From Candidatus Izemoplasmatales bacterium (lineage in GTDB: Bacteria > Bacillota_I > Bacilli_A > Izemoplasmatales > Hujiaoplasmataceae): a stretch of 64,000 nucleotides of DNA. This document shows positions 17,012-27,100 of the stretch, one piece after another (within the stretch, counting starts at the first letter, position 1; every line of letters starts with the position of its first letter). The stretch covers positions 1-64,000 of the forward strand of contig JAQUZN010000002.1 in assembly GCA_028691315.1 (NCBI GenBank), given 5' to 3'. The translations under genes and the position numbers were made by a program. The notes beneath the pieces are model-generated. The model was not told the origin of the DNA and did no database searches. It saw only the letters and a program-made list of their open reading frames with translations.

Positions 17012-18076
17012 ATGATTAGCAAAGAATTTTTTAGAGCACTAGAGCAAGTAGCAGATGAAAGAGGTATTTCCAAAGAAAAGATTCTTGATATTTTTGGAAA
17101 GGGATTACTCAATGCTTACAAGAAAGATTTCAACGGACAACAAAATGCCAAAGTTTTGTTTAATGAAGAAAAGTCTGAAATCTTGATTGTAGCAACTTAC
17201 CTTGTGGTTGAGGAAATTGATCCAGAAGCCGAAAAAGGTACCCAACTCACTTTAGAAGAAGCGTTAGAGCTAAAGAAAACAGCAAAACTTGGTGACTTAA
17301 TCGAACAAAGGATTACGCCAAAAGATTTTGGGCGAATTGCTGCATCGAGCGCAAAACAAATTTTGACGCAAGGACTAAAACAACTTGAAAGAGAACGTAA
17401 TTTTGAAATTTTCACCAAGAAAACTGGTGAAATGATTATTGCTGAAGTTGTTCAAATCAACGATGATTTTGTTACGCTAAATTGTGGTTATGAGACAGAA
17501 ACATCAATTCCCGCAAAAGATTTATTAGTTACTGATTTATTTGTTGGAAATCAAGTTCGTGTGTATATCACAAAAGTAGAACAGACGACAAAAGGCCCAA
17601 AAGTATATGTATCTAGAACAGATCGTAACCTTGTCAAGCGTTTGATGGAACATGCTATTCCTGAACTTCAAGAAGGCATCGTTGAAATTATGGGACTTGC
17701 AAGAGACCCTGGCGATCGTTGTAAAGTATGTGTTTCATCTAACAATCCTAAGGTTGATCCTGTAGGTGCTTGTTTAGGAAAAAATGGAAACCGAATCAAG
17801 GAAGTCATTGATCAATTAAACGGTGAGAAAATTGATATCTACAAACACAGTACTGAACCAAGTGAATTAGTGTCTAATGCTATTCAACCCGCAAAGACAG
17901 TTGCCGTTATTATAAATCATAAAGATAAAAGTGCCATCGCGATTGTCCCAGATGATCAGTTATCACTTGCTATTGGTAAAAAAGGTCAAAATGCTAGACT
18001 TGCTGTACAATCAAGTGGTTGGAAAATTGATATTAAATCAGAAACAGATGCTTCAATTCAAAACATCGAATTTTAG
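17012..18076 (+). CDS. nusA: Transcription termination/antitermination factor NusA
   Basis: A 354-aa RNA polymerase-associated factor. Domains in order: RNAP-binding N-terminal domain (1-125), S1 (about 130-200, GEMIIAEVVQINDDFVTLNCG), KH1 (DPGDRCKVCVSSNNPKVDPVGACLGKNGNRI) and KH2 (PDDQLSLAIGKKGQNARLA). It lacks the acidic repeats of proteobacterial NusA, as is normal in Firmicutes. It begins 14 bases after rimP and may control its own operon through the leader hairpin at 16518. Confidence 0.97.
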   Translation: MISKEFFRALEQVADERGISKEKILDIFGKGLLNAYKKDFNGQQNAKVLFNEEKSEILIVATYLVVEEIDPEAEKGTQLTLEEALELKKTAKLGDLIEQRITPKDFGRIAASSAKQILTQGLKQLERERNFEIFTKKTGEMIIAEVVQINDDFVTLNCGYETETSIPAKDLLVTDLFVGNQVRVYITKVEQTTKGPKVYVSRTDRNLVKRLMEHAIPELQEGIVEIMGLARDPGDRCKVCVSSNNPKVDPVGACLGKNGNRIKEVIDQLNGEKIDIYKHSTEPSELVSNAIQPAKTVAVIINHKDKSAIAIVPDDQLSLAIGKKGQNARLAVQSSGWKIDIKSETDASIQNIEF

Positions 18077-18093
18077 TTATTTCGGGGTGAACT

Positions 18094-18363
18094 ATGAATA
18101 AAATAAAAAAAATACCTATGCGTAAGTGCGTTGTTACTGGTGAACGTTTTGAAAAAAAAGCACTTTTAAGAGTTGTAAAAACGCCAGAAGGTGTAGTCAT
18201 AGTTGATCCTTCGGGAAAAGCTAACGGCAGAGGAGCTTATGTGTGCAAAAACACTGAAGTCATTTTAAAAGCACAAAAAACAAAAATCTTAGAACGTCAT
18301 CTAGAAACTGTAATTCCAAATGAAGTTTATACGGTACTTCTAAGTCTTGTTAGTCATGAATAA
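18094..18363 (+). CDS. ylxR: YlxR family RNA-binding protein (RnpM)
   Basis: An 89-aa basic protein with the family signature MRKCVVTGERFEKKALLRVVKTPEG and DPSGKANGRGAYVCK. YlxR/RnpM binds RNA and, in Bacillus, modulates RNase P. It lies in its standard place between nusA and ylxQ. Confidence 0.93.
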   Translation: MNKIKKIPMRKCVVTGERFEKKALLRVVKTPEGVVIVDPSGKANGRGAYVCKNTEVILKAQKTKILERHLETVIPNEVYTVLLSLVSHE

Positions 18364-18661
18364 AGAACGCATACTATCAACCCTAGGGTTAGCATATGTT
18401 GCTAGCGGACTTGTATCTGGAGAAGAATTCACTTTAAAAGAAATTAAGCGAGGAAGAGCATATTTAGTATTCCTGGCTAGTGATGCTGGTCCAAACACAA
18501 CCAAACGAGTTTCTGATAAATCGTTGTTTTATCATTCTCGTATTATTCATGATTTTACGTCTTTAGAACTTAGTAAAGCAATTGGAAAAGATAATCGAAA
18601 GGCACTTGCGATTACCAACCAAAAATTTGCTAAATTATTGAGAGACGCCCTCAACGAATAA
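18356..18661 (+). CDS. ylxQ: L7Ae-family ribosomal protein YlxQ
   Basis: A 101-aa L7Ae/L30e-type kink-turn RNA-binding protein. LGLAYVASGLVSGEE, KRGRAYLVFLASDAGPNTTKR and the C-terminal AIGKDNRKALAITN core are typical. The ATG at 18356 overlaps the ylxR end by eight bases; an upstream in-frame TTG is possible but adds no conserved sequence. Confidence 0.9.
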   Translation: MNKERILSTLGLAYVASGLVSGEEFTLKEIKRGRAYLVFLASDAGPNTTKRVSDKSLFYHSRIIHDFTSLELSKAIGKDNRKALAITNQKFAKLLRDALNE

Positions 18662-18680
18662 ATAAGAAAGAGGTAGTACT

Positions 18681-20549
18681 ATGGCCAAAAAATACGTACC
18701 AAAGAAAAAATCAAATGCTACTAATAAGAAGTCATTTGTTAATAACAACAACAATAATAATTTTAGTAGCAAACCTGTCGCTCCTGTAAAAGAAGTCATC
18801 GTTCTCGATAAAACAGTTTACTACAAAAATGGTTTTACTGTTCTTGACTTAGCTGATTCGCTAAGCAAGCCAGTATCAGAGGTTATTAAAAAAATGATGT
18901 TTATGCGCATTATGGCTTCACAAACTCAAGCTGTTGATCGTGAGACAGCAGAGCTTGTAGCAATGGATTTTGGTTATGAACTTAAAGACGAAGTGTTAAC
19001 CGACCTATCAAGAATTGAAGAAATCGAAGTAGTAGATGATCCTGCATCATTGATTGAAAGACCAGCAGTAGTAACTATTATGGGGCACGTTGATCATGGC
19101 AAAACAACATTATTAGATAATATTAGACATTCTCGCGTTGTTCAATCAGAGGCGGGCGGAATTACTCAACATATTGGTGCATACCAAGTGAAACGAAATA
19201 ACAAAGCGATTACTTTTATCGATACTCCTGGGCATGCTGCTTTTACAGAAATGCGTGCACGTGGAGCAAAAATTACGGATATAGTTGTCCTAGTTGTTGC
19301 TGCAGATGATGGCGTTATGCCTCAAACAAAAGAAGCTATTGATCATGCTCGCGCATCCAATTGTTCGATAATTATCGCAGTAAATAAAATGGACAAAGTT
19401 GGCGCAAACCCTGATAGAGTAAAACAAGAGTTAGCAGATCTGGGATTGCTTCCGGATGACTGGGGCGGAGAGGTTCCATATTGCTATATTTCTGCATTGA
19501 AAGGAACAGGTGTTGATACACTGTTAGACACTATCCAATTAGTTGCAGAGTTAATGGAATTAAAAGCCAATCCTAATCGCAACGCAATTGGTAGCGTTGT
19601 TGAAGCGAAACTTGACAAGGGAAGAGGTCCTGTTGCCACAATCTTGATTTCAAACGGTAGTTTAAGAGTTGGGGATGTCTTTGTTGTAGGTAGTACTTAC
19701 GGTAAAGTAAGAGCAATGAGTGATGATCTTGGTAACAGTATGAATATTGCATCGCCAGGTGCAGCAGTTGAGATTATTGGATTAAATGATGTTCCTTTCG
19801 CAGGCGATCCTTTCATGGTGTTTGATGATGAAAAACAAACTCGTGATTTAGCCCAAAAAAGAACAAATAGAATGATTAAAGAAGAACATGCAGCGAAGAA
19901 AATGATTACCCTTGAAGAGTTCTTTGAAAAAGCTGAAGGCGGAGTTAAAGATTTGCGTTTGATTATCAAAGCAGATACTCAAGGTTCAATTGAAGCTTTC
20001 CGTGGTTCAATTGAAAAAATTAATGTTGAAGGCACAAAAATTGATATTGTTAGAACTGGTGTAGGCGCAATTACGGATACTGATGTATCACTTGCTGAAG
20101 CAAGTAATGCTATCATAATTGGTTTTGATGTTTTACAACCAGCTAATGTGAGAGAATCTGCAGAAATAAAAGGCGTTGAAATTAGAGAATACCGAATTAT
20201 TTATGAAGCATTAAATGACATTGAAGCTGCAATGAAAGGCTTGTTAGATCCTGTCTTTGAAAAGCAAGTTATTGGGTCAGCAGTTGTTAGAGAAACATTC
20301 GCAATTTCAAAGATTGGTACAATTGCTGGATGTATGGTTACATCTGGGCTCATAAAAAGAGATTCAATTGTCAAATTATTTAGAAATGGAGCAGTTATTT
20401 TCGAAGGTAAAATTTCTTCTTTAAAACGGTTTAAAGACGATGCTAAAGAAGTAAAACAAGGTTATGACTGTGGAATTATGATAGAAGGCTATAATGATTT
20501 GAAGGTTGATGATGTTATTGAAGCATCATTAATGAAAGAGGTGCTGTAA
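18681..20549 (+). CDS. infB: Translation initiation factor IF-2
   Basis: A 622-aa GTPase that places fMet-tRNA on the 30S subunit. A short Lys/Asn-rich N-terminus and one IF2_N domain ([21 protein letters not shown]) precede the G domain: G1 [10 protein letters not shown]2 GITQHIG, G3 DTPGHAAF, G4 NKMD. Domains II, III ([18 protein letters not shown]) and the C-terminal fMet-binding domain IV follow. The N-terminal part is shorter than in Bacillus or E. coli. Start after AAAGAGGTAG. Confidence 0.97.
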   Translation: MAKKYVPKKKSNATNKKSFVNNNNNNNFSSKPVAPVKEVIVLDKTVYYKNGFTVLDLADSLSKPVSEVIKKMMFMRIMASQTQAVDRETAELVAMDFGYELKDEVLTDLSRIEEIEVVDDPASLIERPAVVTIMGHVDHGKTTLLDNIRHSRVVQSEAGGITQHIGAYQVKRNNKAITFIDTPGHAAFTEMRARGAKITDIVVLVVAADDGVMPQTKEAIDHARASNCSIIIAVNKMDKVGANPDRVKQELADLGLLPDDWGGEVPYCYISALKGTGVDTLLDTIQLVAELMELKANPNRNAIGSVVEAKLDKGRGPVATILISNGSLRVGDVFVVGSTYGKVRAMSDDLGNSMNIASPGAAVEIIGLNDVPFAGDPFMVFDDEKQTRDLAQKRTNRMIKEEHAAKKMITLEEFFEKAEGGVKDLRLIIKADTQGSIEAFRGSIEKINVEGTKIDIVRTGVGAITDTDVSLAEASNAIIIGFDVLQPANVRESAEIKGVEIREYRIIYEALNDIEAAMKGLLDPVFEKQVIGSAVVRETFAISKIGTIAGCMVTSGLIKRDSIVKLFRNGAVIFEGKISSLKRFKDDAKEVKQGYDCGIMIEGYNDLKVDDVIEASLMKEVL

Positions 20550-20550
20550 T

Positions 20551-20880
20551 ATGGTAAAAGTAGATCGTCTTGAAACCCTCGTCCAACGAGTTGTGGCGGA
20601 TGTAATTCAAAATGAAGTAAAGGAACCTATGGGATTTGTCACCATTACAGGTGTAAAAATGACCAATGAATTTTCATTTATGTATGTCTACTACACTGTG
20701 TTTGGCGATGAAAATGTTGTTGAAAAAACAAAGAAAGCATTGGACCATGCAAATGGATACATTAAAAATCAAATTGCTGCTCGGGTCAAGATGCGAAAAG
20801 TTCCAGAACTAATTTTTAAAATTGATGAGTCATATAACACTGGAAAAAAAGTTGACGACATCATACGTACAATTAAATAA
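20551..20880 (+). CDS. rbfA: Ribosome-binding factor A
   Basis: A 109-aa KH-type protein that binds immature 30S subunits. MVKVDRLETLVQRVVADVIQNEVKEP, VTITGVKMTNEFSFMYVYYTVFG, and ARVKMRKVPELIFKIDESYNTGKKVDDI match the family throughout. It starts one base after infB and ends the operon before a strong terminator. Confidence 0.94.
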   Translation: MVKVDRLETLVQRVVADVIQNEVKEPMGFVTITGVKMTNEFSFMYVYYTVFGDENVVEKTKKALDHANGYIKNQIAARVKMRKVPELIFKIDESYNTGKKVDDIIRTIK

Positions 20881-20890
20881 TTGCTCTATT

Positions 20891-20926
20891 AAAAAACTTT
20901 AGGAATACCTAAAGTTTTTTCTTTTA
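20891..20926 (+). terminator. Terminator of the nusA-infB-rbfA operon
   Basis: AAAAAACTTTAGG and CCTAAAGTTTTTT (13 bp) pair around AATA, followed by CTTTT. Confidence 0.93.
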
Positions 20927-20939
20927 AAAGCATTGTGTC

Positions 20940-20968
20940 TTGTAAGTATACAAGTCCTTTGTTATAAT
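20940..20968 (+). promoter_or_regulatory. Promoter of uvrC
   Basis: TTGTAA (20940-20945), 17 bases, TATAAT (20963-20968), 16 bases before the uvrC start. Confidence 0.75.
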
Positions 20969-20983
20969 GAAACAGGTGATAAA

Positions 20984-22750
20984 ATGAACCAAACAATTAA
21001 AAACAAGTTGGCTTCTTTGCCCGAAAACCCTGGAAGCTATCAAATGTTGGATGCATCTGGAAATATCATTTACGTTGGAAAAGCAAAAAACTTAAAAAGT
21101 CGCGTTCGATCCTATTTTGTTGGAAGTCACGACCAAAAAACACAAAATTTGATATCTAATACTGTCGATTTTACATATTTAGTTACTGCTTCTGAACTTG
21201 AAGCATTTTTACTTGAATTATCCCTTATCAAAGAACATTCTCCAAAGTATAATATTATGTTGATGGATGATAAAAGTTATCCTTACATTGAAATAACAAA
21301 TGAAAAGCATCCTAAACTAATCATCACCAGAAAACCATCCAAAAAGTCAAAAAATTCATTTGGGCCGTTTCCTGATGCATCTAGTGCAAGAGAAACGTTA
21401 TATTTACTAAATCGAATTTTCCCTTTACGTAAATGTGCAACATTACCAAAAAAAGTATGCCTTTATTACCATATGGGACAATGTCTTGGACCGTGTGTTT
21501 ATCCTGTTGAACAAGAAAACTATGATGAGATTATTCTAAAAATTCGTCATTTTCTTTCTGGTAACAATAAAGACTTAATTATAGAGCTTAAGGAAAAAAT
21601 GATGTCTTTTTCAGATAAATTAGAATTTGAAAAAGCCAAAGAGTATAAAGATATTTTATTCGCAATTGAAAGAACAACTCAGAAACAGCAAGTAATTTTT
21701 TCTGACCTTAAAAACCGAGATATTATACATTATCATATAATTGATCAATATATGGCTGTAACTACCTTATTCATGCGTCAAGGTAAGATTATTTTTAGTG
21801 AAACGCATATTTTCACTGTATATGATAATGTAGAGGAATCTTTCTTAAGTTATCTTGGTCAATTTTATGCATTACATCCGATTCCCCAAGAAGTACTTGT
21901 CCCAAGTGAATTTGATTATTCACTAGTTGAAGAACTTTTAGAAAAGAAAATTCACGCACCTATGCGGGGAGATAAAATGAAGCTTCTAGAGATGGCAAAA
22001 GAAAATGCGAAAATTCACCTTCAAAATAATCTTCAAGAATTTTTAAGAAAGCACGCAAAAACAATTGGTGCTCTTGATACTCTAGGAGAACTATTGCATT
22101 TAGAACCACCAAAAAGAATTGAGTCATTTGATAATTCAAATACAATGGGGAAAAACCCAGTTTCAGCGATGGTAGTCTTTACAAATGGGCTTCCAGATAA
22201 GAAACAGTATCGTAAATATTTAGTGAAAACCGTTGAAGGTGCCGATGATTTTCATACTATGAAAGAAGTATTATATCGTAGATACCAGCGGATGCTCTTT
22301 GAACAATCAATAGCCCCAGACTTAATTATTATGGATGGTGGAATTATTCAGGTACATGCGGCAAAGCAAATATTAGAGTCGCTTTACATTGATATTCCTG
22401 TCATCGGATTAAAAAAAGATGACAAACATCATACCGATTCTATTATTGATTTGAACGAAGAAGAAATTAAACTTGATAGACATTCAAATCTGTACATTTT
22501 ACTTACTAGAATTCAAGATGAAGTCCACCGATTTGCAATTACTTTTCATCGTTCAAAACAAAATAATCAAATCTATTCATCAATACTTGATGCTGTACCC
22601 GGTATTGGAAAAGTGACCAAAAATAAACTGCTAGAAAAGTATAAAACAATTGTAAATATTAAAAACGCTTCAACAGAAGACCTAAAAAGTATTGGATTGA
22701 CAAGTAAAATGATTGAAAATCTTCAAATTGCCCTTTTAAAAAGCATTTAG
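20984..22750 (+). CDS. uvrC: Excinuclease ABC subunit C
   Basis: A 588-aa nucleotide-excision-repair nuclease that makes both incisions. The GIY-YIG domain at the N-terminus (NPGSYQMLD, YVGKAKNLKSRVRSYF), the UVR motif (about 200-235, KLEFEKAKEYKDI), the RNase H-like catalytic domain (IESFDNSNTMG, IIMDGGIIQV) and a C-terminal helix-hairpin-helix (VPGIGKVTKNKLL) are all present. ATG 20984 follows ACAGGTGATAAA; the longer upstream frame would extend across the promoter. Confidence 0.96.
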   Translation: MNQTIKNKLASLPENPGSYQMLDASGNIIYVGKAKNLKSRVRSYFVGSHDQKTQNLISNTVDFTYLVTASELEAFLLELSLIKEHSPKYNIMLMDDKSYPYIEITNEKHPKLIITRKPSKKSKNSFGPFPDASSARETLYLLNRIFPLRKCATLPKKVCLYYHMGQCLGPCVYPVEQENYDEIILKIRHFLSGNNKDLIIELKEKMMSFSDKLEFEKAKEYKDILFAIERTTQKQQVIFSDLKNRDIIHYHIIDQYMAVTTLFMRQGKIIFSETHIFTVYDNVEESFLSYLGQFYALHPIPQEVLVPSEFDYSLVEELLEKKIHAPMRGDKMKLLEMAKENAKIHLQNNLQEFLRKHAKTIGALDTLGELLHLEPPKRIESFDNSNTMGKNPVSAMVVFTNGLPDKKQYRKYLVKTVEGADDFHTMKEVLYRRYQRMLFEQSIAPDLIIMDGGIIQVHAAKQILESLYIDIPVIGLKKDDKHHTDSIIDLNEEEIKLDRHSNLYILLTRIQDEVHRFAITFHRSKQNNQIYSSILDAVPGIGKVTKNKLLEKYKTIVNIKNASTEDLKSIGLTSKMIENLQIALLKSI

Positions 22751-22774
22751 TCTTTGCTATTTGCTTTTTTTTTC
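22738..22774 (+). terminator. Probable terminator of uvrC
   Basis: AAAAGCA (last uvrC codons) pairs with TGCTTTT across a 15-base loop, followed by a long T-run. The stem is short. Confidence 0.5.
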
Positions 22775-22817
22775 TTTAAAGTTGTGCATTTGTGATAAAA
22801 TATATAAAGGTGATGTT

Positions 22818-23732
22818 ATGGCTCAATATGTTTATGGCCTCTTACATGGAGTAGATGAAAAGAAACGTGTCATTGCGATAAAAGACAAATTTCGAGTAAT
22901 ATATTACTACATGGCAAAGGGAATATTTCAAAGTTTTATGCAGTATTTCAATCAAGGAATATTTGTTTTTATGTTTGTTGAAGAAGATTCCAGACGATAT
23001 CGTGGATTGACTGTCCAAAATGTCGTTAATGTTGAAAAGGTTCTTTCTCCGAACAAACAAAATCCAACTATATTTTATGATATTTCAATCATAAAATCGG
23101 GAATTGAATCTATTATGAACACGAAAAAGCCAAAATTGTTTTTGGATTTTGAAATGTCAATGCCACCATATCGAAACTACAACACTTTCATTTCAGAAAT
23201 TATCCAAGTAGGATATATTTTGACCAATGATGAAGGAAAAATTATCGAAAAAAGGACGACCTTTATTCTTCCAACGTTTTTTAGAGAAATTAGCGAAAGA
23301 ACCAAAAGGTTTTTACATATTGACCAAAGTGATATTGAAACAGGAATATCATATCTTGACTTTTATCACACGTTTTCACAAATGCTTTCTACATACAAGC
23401 CAATGGTTATCGTATGGGGACAAAATGATCATCTTGAGTTAAAAAAAATGAATAAATTACATAATTTACTAGATTTTACACCGAGAACACAATTTATTGA
23501 CTTATTGAAACTTCACAAACTGTATTTTAGCCTAAAAAATGATTTGGGATTATTTAATGCGTACAATTTGTATCAAGAAGTAGATTTGAACACACAAATG
23601 CATGATGCCTATGAAGATGCCTACATTACGAAAATAGTATTTGACTCGTTCCTTAAGGTTTGTAATGGTGAAATAACAGTTTCGATTGAAAAACACTCCG
23701 AGCAGCGGACAAACGAGGACCTTTCAGAATGA
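22818..23732 (+). CDS. DEDDh 3'-5' exonuclease domain protein
   Basis: A 304-aa protein; ATG 22818 follows AAAGGTGATG. The first about 95 residues are not recognised. Residues about 103-285 form a DnaQ-like exonuclease: FLDFEMS (first D and E), WGQNDHLELKKM (middle D), and MHDAYEDAYIT (H and final D), the DEDDh set. Such proteins degrade or trim RNA or DNA from the 3' end; no polymerase partner is nearby. It overlaps the next gene by four bases. Similar stand-alone exonucleases occur in Firmicutes; the natural substrate is unknown. Confidence 0.75.
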   Translation: MAQYVYGLLHGVDEKKRVIAIKDKFRVIYYYMAKGIFQSFMQYFNQGIFVFMFVEEDSRRYRGLTVQNVVNVEKVLSPNKQNPTIFYDISIIKSGIESIMNTKKPKLFLDFEMSMPPYRNYNTFISEIIQVGYILTNDEGKIIEKRTTFILPTFFREISERTKRFLHIDQSDIETGISYLDFYHTFSQMLSTYKPMVIVWGQNDHLELKKMNKLHNLLDFTPRTQFIDLLKLHKLYFSLKNDLGLFNAYNLYQEVDLNTQMHDAYEDAYITKIVFDSFLKVCNGEITVSIEKHSEQRTNEDLSE

Positions 23733-25243
23733 AAAAATCGACAAAAATCCCGATCATATCCAAAGTAGCATATGGGATGGGTGATGCTACTTTTACATTT
23801 GGAACGGCAATTACTGGTTTTTATTTATTAATATTTTTAACAAACGTTGTAGGTCTAAAAGGCTATTTAGCTTCTTTAATTATTTTTATTGGATTTTTAT
23901 GGGATGCAGTTACCGATCCAATTGTAGGACATTTTTCGGATAAAATAAAATCTAAATTTGGCAAAAGACGCAAATTAATGTTGTTAGCGGTTGTTCCCCT
24001 TGCATTAACTTTCTTTGGGGTATTTGGGTTGTCAAGTTTAGTAGCTACTATGTCTCCGTCGACATTTGGTCTTGGTCAAAATTCTGCTAACTTAATTATG
24101 TTTATCAAGGCATTTATCGTATTAATTATTTATTTGTTGTTTTACTTATGTTATACTTTAGCATATATCCCGTATATATCATTGATAAATGACATGACTA
24201 AAGATTATAACGAAAGAACCACATTAACTGGTTTTCGAATGATTGCAACTATTATAGCGACAATTATTGCTGTAGCTGTTCCTGATTTGATTATGGGAGA
24301 CATTACAATTACAAATTCCGGCGAAAAATTTATTTTAATATCAGCTATATTTGGTGTTTTAATGGTTGTGATTTTACTAATTACTATTTTTGGAACACGT
24401 GAAATGGACCAAGAACCAGTAGAAGATGAGTATAAATTTCATATCTACAAAAGTTTTCTATCCTGTTTTAAGGATCCTAATTTTCGAAAAGCATCGCTTG
24501 CCTTTATGTTTAGTTTATCAGCAATATTTGTTTTACAAGACACGATTCAATATTATGTAAACTATTGGTTAAAATCTCCTGAATTATTTTTGCCTCTTGC
24601 GGGTGGTGTACTTGTTCTTGGGTTCTTATCTGTTCCAATATGGATGATAGTCGCATCGAAAATTGGAAAACGAAATACGTTGTTTTTAGGATCTTTATGC
24701 TGGATTATTGCATTTTCAATTCTATTCTTTTTACCCGAGCAAACAGTACATTCGGTTGCATTAGACTTTCAAAATGAAATATATGTAATTCCTTTATCTA
24801 TGAGAGAAGCTATTCAGACATTTCCAATATATGGATGGGTTGCCGTGTTTATTTTAGGAGTAGGGATGGGTAACATCCATTTAACGGCTTACGGAATGTA
24901 TCCTGATGCGATTGCTCATGTTAAAAATCCACTTGAAAAAGAAGGCAGTTATTTCGGAGCAGTATCCTTTTTACAAAAACTTGGGATCGGGTTTGCAACA
25001 TTATTAATTGGACCTATTTTAGATATAAGTGGGTATACTGCACAGCCATCTTCTATGTGGTTTTCTGACTTAGAAAGTGCTGGAAAAAGTGTTGAACACA
25101 CATGGCTTTATCTTCAAAACAGTGATTTTGCACCACTTGCAATTAAGATTGTCTTTTGTCTATTGCCCATTATTTTGATGGTGTTTGCTTCTATAGCAGT
25201 TAAAGGTTATGATTTAGATCATCAATTAATACAAAAAAAATAG
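23729..25243 (+). CDS. GPH-family sugar:cation symporter (MelB-like MFS)
   Basis: A 504-aa membrane carrier with about 12 helices. The N-terminus KVAYGMGDATFTFGTAI and the loop DAVTDPIVGHFSDKIKSKFGKRR (with the conserved Asp residues of helix 2 and basic loop 2-3) are the GPH signature; this family imports glycosides, pentosides or hexuronides with Na+ or H+. Translation is coupled to the exonuclease gene by an ATGA overlap, with no obvious functional link. A bidirectional terminator separates it from the RNase J gene. Substrate not predictable. Confidence 0.88.
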   Translation: MKKSTKIPIISKVAYGMGDATFTFGTAITGFYLLIFLTNVVGLKGYLASLIIFIGFLWDAVTDPIVGHFSDKIKSKFGKRRKLMLLAVVPLALTFFGVFGLSSLVATMSPSTFGLGQNSANLIMFIKAFIVLIIYLLFYLCYTLAYIPYISLINDMTKDYNERTTLTGFRMIATIIATIIAVAVPDLIMGDITITNSGEKFILISAIFGVLMVVILLITIFGTREMDQEPVEDEYKFHIYKSFLSCFKDPNFRKASLAFMFSLSAIFVLQDTIQYYVNYWLKSPELFLPLAGGVLVLGFLSVPIWMIVASKIGKRNTLFLGSLCWIIAFSILFFLPEQTVHSVALDFQNEIYVIPLSMREAIQTFPIYGWVAVFILGVGMGNIHLTAYGMYPDAIAHVKNPLEKEGSYFGAVSFLQKLGIGFATLLIGPILDISGYTAQPSSMWFSDLESAGKSVEHTWLYLQNSDFAPLAIKIVFCLLPIILMVFASIAVKGYDLDHQLIQKK

Positions 25244-25272
25244 GTGAACGAAACTCGTTCACCTTGTATTTT
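25232..25272. terminator. Bidirectional terminator between the symporter and RNase J genes
   Basis: GGTGAACGA and TCGTTCACC pair around AAC. T-rich sequence follows on the plus side and an eight-T run follows on the minus side, so it can serve both convergent genes. Confidence 0.88.
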
Positions 25273-26952
25273 TTATAAGACCATAATGACTGGCATAACC
25301 ATTGGTTCTCTACTTGTTTTTTGAAAAATGTATTTCGACATTGTTTTTGATAAATCATTTTTCATACCATTAATGTTTAATTTCTTATTTTGAATAAGAT
25401 ATTTATCCGTAACATCTAGGGCAATCTCTTGAAGATCTTTAATCATTTGTTCATTATCTTTCATAAAGATAAATCCTTTTGAAATAATTGTTGGTGTACA
25501 GATAACTTCTTTTCTGATTTGATTGATTGTCATAACGACACTTAACAATCCGTCTTCTGAGAGCTCTCTTCGATCTTTAATAACTTGGGAGCCAATCTCA
25601 CCTATTGCAGAACCATCAACGTATACATCTGCAGTTTGAACTTGCCCGGCAACTCTAGCGCCTTCTTTTGAAATAGCAAGAACTTGTCCGTTGTCCATGA
25701 TAAATGTGTGACTTGGATCTACGCCAGTATCAATTCCAAGTTTGGCATGCATTTTTAGCATTCTAAATTCACCATGAATAGGCATGAAATAATAAGGCTT
25801 CATTAGTTTTAACATTAATTTTAATTCGTTTTGACCTCCATGGCCAGATGCATGTACATCGGCAAAAGGTGACTGAGTAATAACAGAAGTTCCATTTTTA
25901 TATAACAAGTTGATTGTTTTATTGACACTTTCTTGATTTCCGGGAATAGGAGAAGAAGAAAGAATGACAGTATCTCCAGGGATTAATGATATTTGTTTAT
26001 GGGTTCCTGAGGCAATTCTTGTAAGAGCGGCCATCGGTTCACCTTGAGAACCTGTACATAAGATTGTTAAGTTTTTACCTGACATTCCAATGACGTTTTT
26101 AGAGTATAGAAAAGTGCCTTGAGGGGCTTTAATATATCCCAGTTTAAGTCCAACCTCAATATTTTTTTCCATACTACGTCCGTAAACAGCAATTTTACGA
26201 TTTGTCTTAATGGAAGCTTCGACCATTTGTTAAACACGGTGTACATTTGAAGCAAATGTTGCAATGATGATTCTTCCATTAATCGAAGTGAATAAATCCT
26301 TTATTGTTTCAGAAACAACCATTTCAGATGTAGTAAAATCTTCTAACTCAGAGTTTGTGGAGTCAGAAAGAAGACATAATACTCCTTCTTGTCCAATTTG
26401 AGCCATTTTATGAAAATTTGCTTCAGTTCCAGTTGGAGAAAAATCAAACTTGAAGTCTCCAGTATGAACAATAACTCCAACTGGAGTAGTCATTTTTATT
26501 CCGAATGAATCTGGTATAGAATGATTTGTTCTAAAAAATTCGATTTTGAATTCGCCTAGTTTTAAGACGGATGTTTCTGTGTACTCTTGTAGATTAGCAT
26601 ATAATCCATGATAGTCTTCCAGCTTATTTTTTATGAGTCCTAAACTTAACCCAGATGCATATATAACTGGAATCCGAACTTGTTTTAACAAAAACGGAAT
26701 TGCTCCAATATGATCCTCATGTCCATGACTTATAACTAACGCTTTAATCTTTTCTTGATTTTCGATTAGATATGTATAATCGGGAATAACATAATCGATA
26801 CCCATTAAATATTCATCTGGAAATAATAATCCAGAATCAACGATAATGAGATCGTTTTGATATTCGATACAATACATATTTTTGCCGACTTCTCCTAATC
26901 CACCCAGCGCAAAAATCCCGATTTCACTAGAATTTATTAATTGATTTTGCAT
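25273..26952 (-). pseudogene. rnj: Ribonuclease J interrupted by an in-frame TAA
   Basis: Both halves are in one frame totalling about 558 residues, the normal RNase J length. The N-terminal half (26952-26230, 240 aa) has the metallo-beta-lactamase motif SHGHEDHIG and ends at ASNVHRV. A TAA at 26232-26230 follows, where homologues have Gln (VHRVQQ). The next codons are CAA and ATG, and the second half (from 26226, 317 aa) continues with VEASIKTNRK, TGSQGEP and the metal-site PIHGEFRM. One C-to-T change (CAA to TAA) explains the break, inside the beta-CASP domain. RNase J is a central mRNA-decay nuclease. Possibilities: recent nonsense mutation, sequencing error, readthrough, or reinitiation at the nearby ATG, which lacks a ribosome site. 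Confidence 0.9.
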
Positions 26953-27002
26953 GGTGAATAATCCTTTCTCTCATGTTTTGAATGGTTTAATATCTAACTT
27001 GT

Positions 27003-27031
27003 ATTATACATAAAAAAGGAAGATTTTGCAA
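27003..27031 (-). promoter_or_regulatory. Promoter of the RNase J gene
   Basis: On the minus strand TTGCAA (27031-27026), 17 bases, TATAAT (27008-27003), 50 bases before the ATG. An intact promoter and a GAAAGGAT ribosome site remain in front of the broken gene. Confidence 0.8.
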
Positions 27032-27060
27032 ATACATCGAAAAATATCTTTTAGATTATC

Positions 27061-27089
27061 TTGATTTTTATGAGAATTCAATATAAAAT
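27061..27089 (+). promoter_or_regulatory. Promoter of tRNA-Leu
   Basis: TTGATT (27061-27066), 17 bases, TAAAAT (27084-27089), 11 bases before the mature tRNA 5' end. Confidence 0.7.
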
Positions 27090-27100
27090 ATACTAGATAT

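Noticed and set aside
26227-26232. TAA in RNase J as a reassigned glutamine codon
   Set aside because: Other genes in the window end with TAA at the expected place (for example pgk and tpiA), so UAA is a normal stop.
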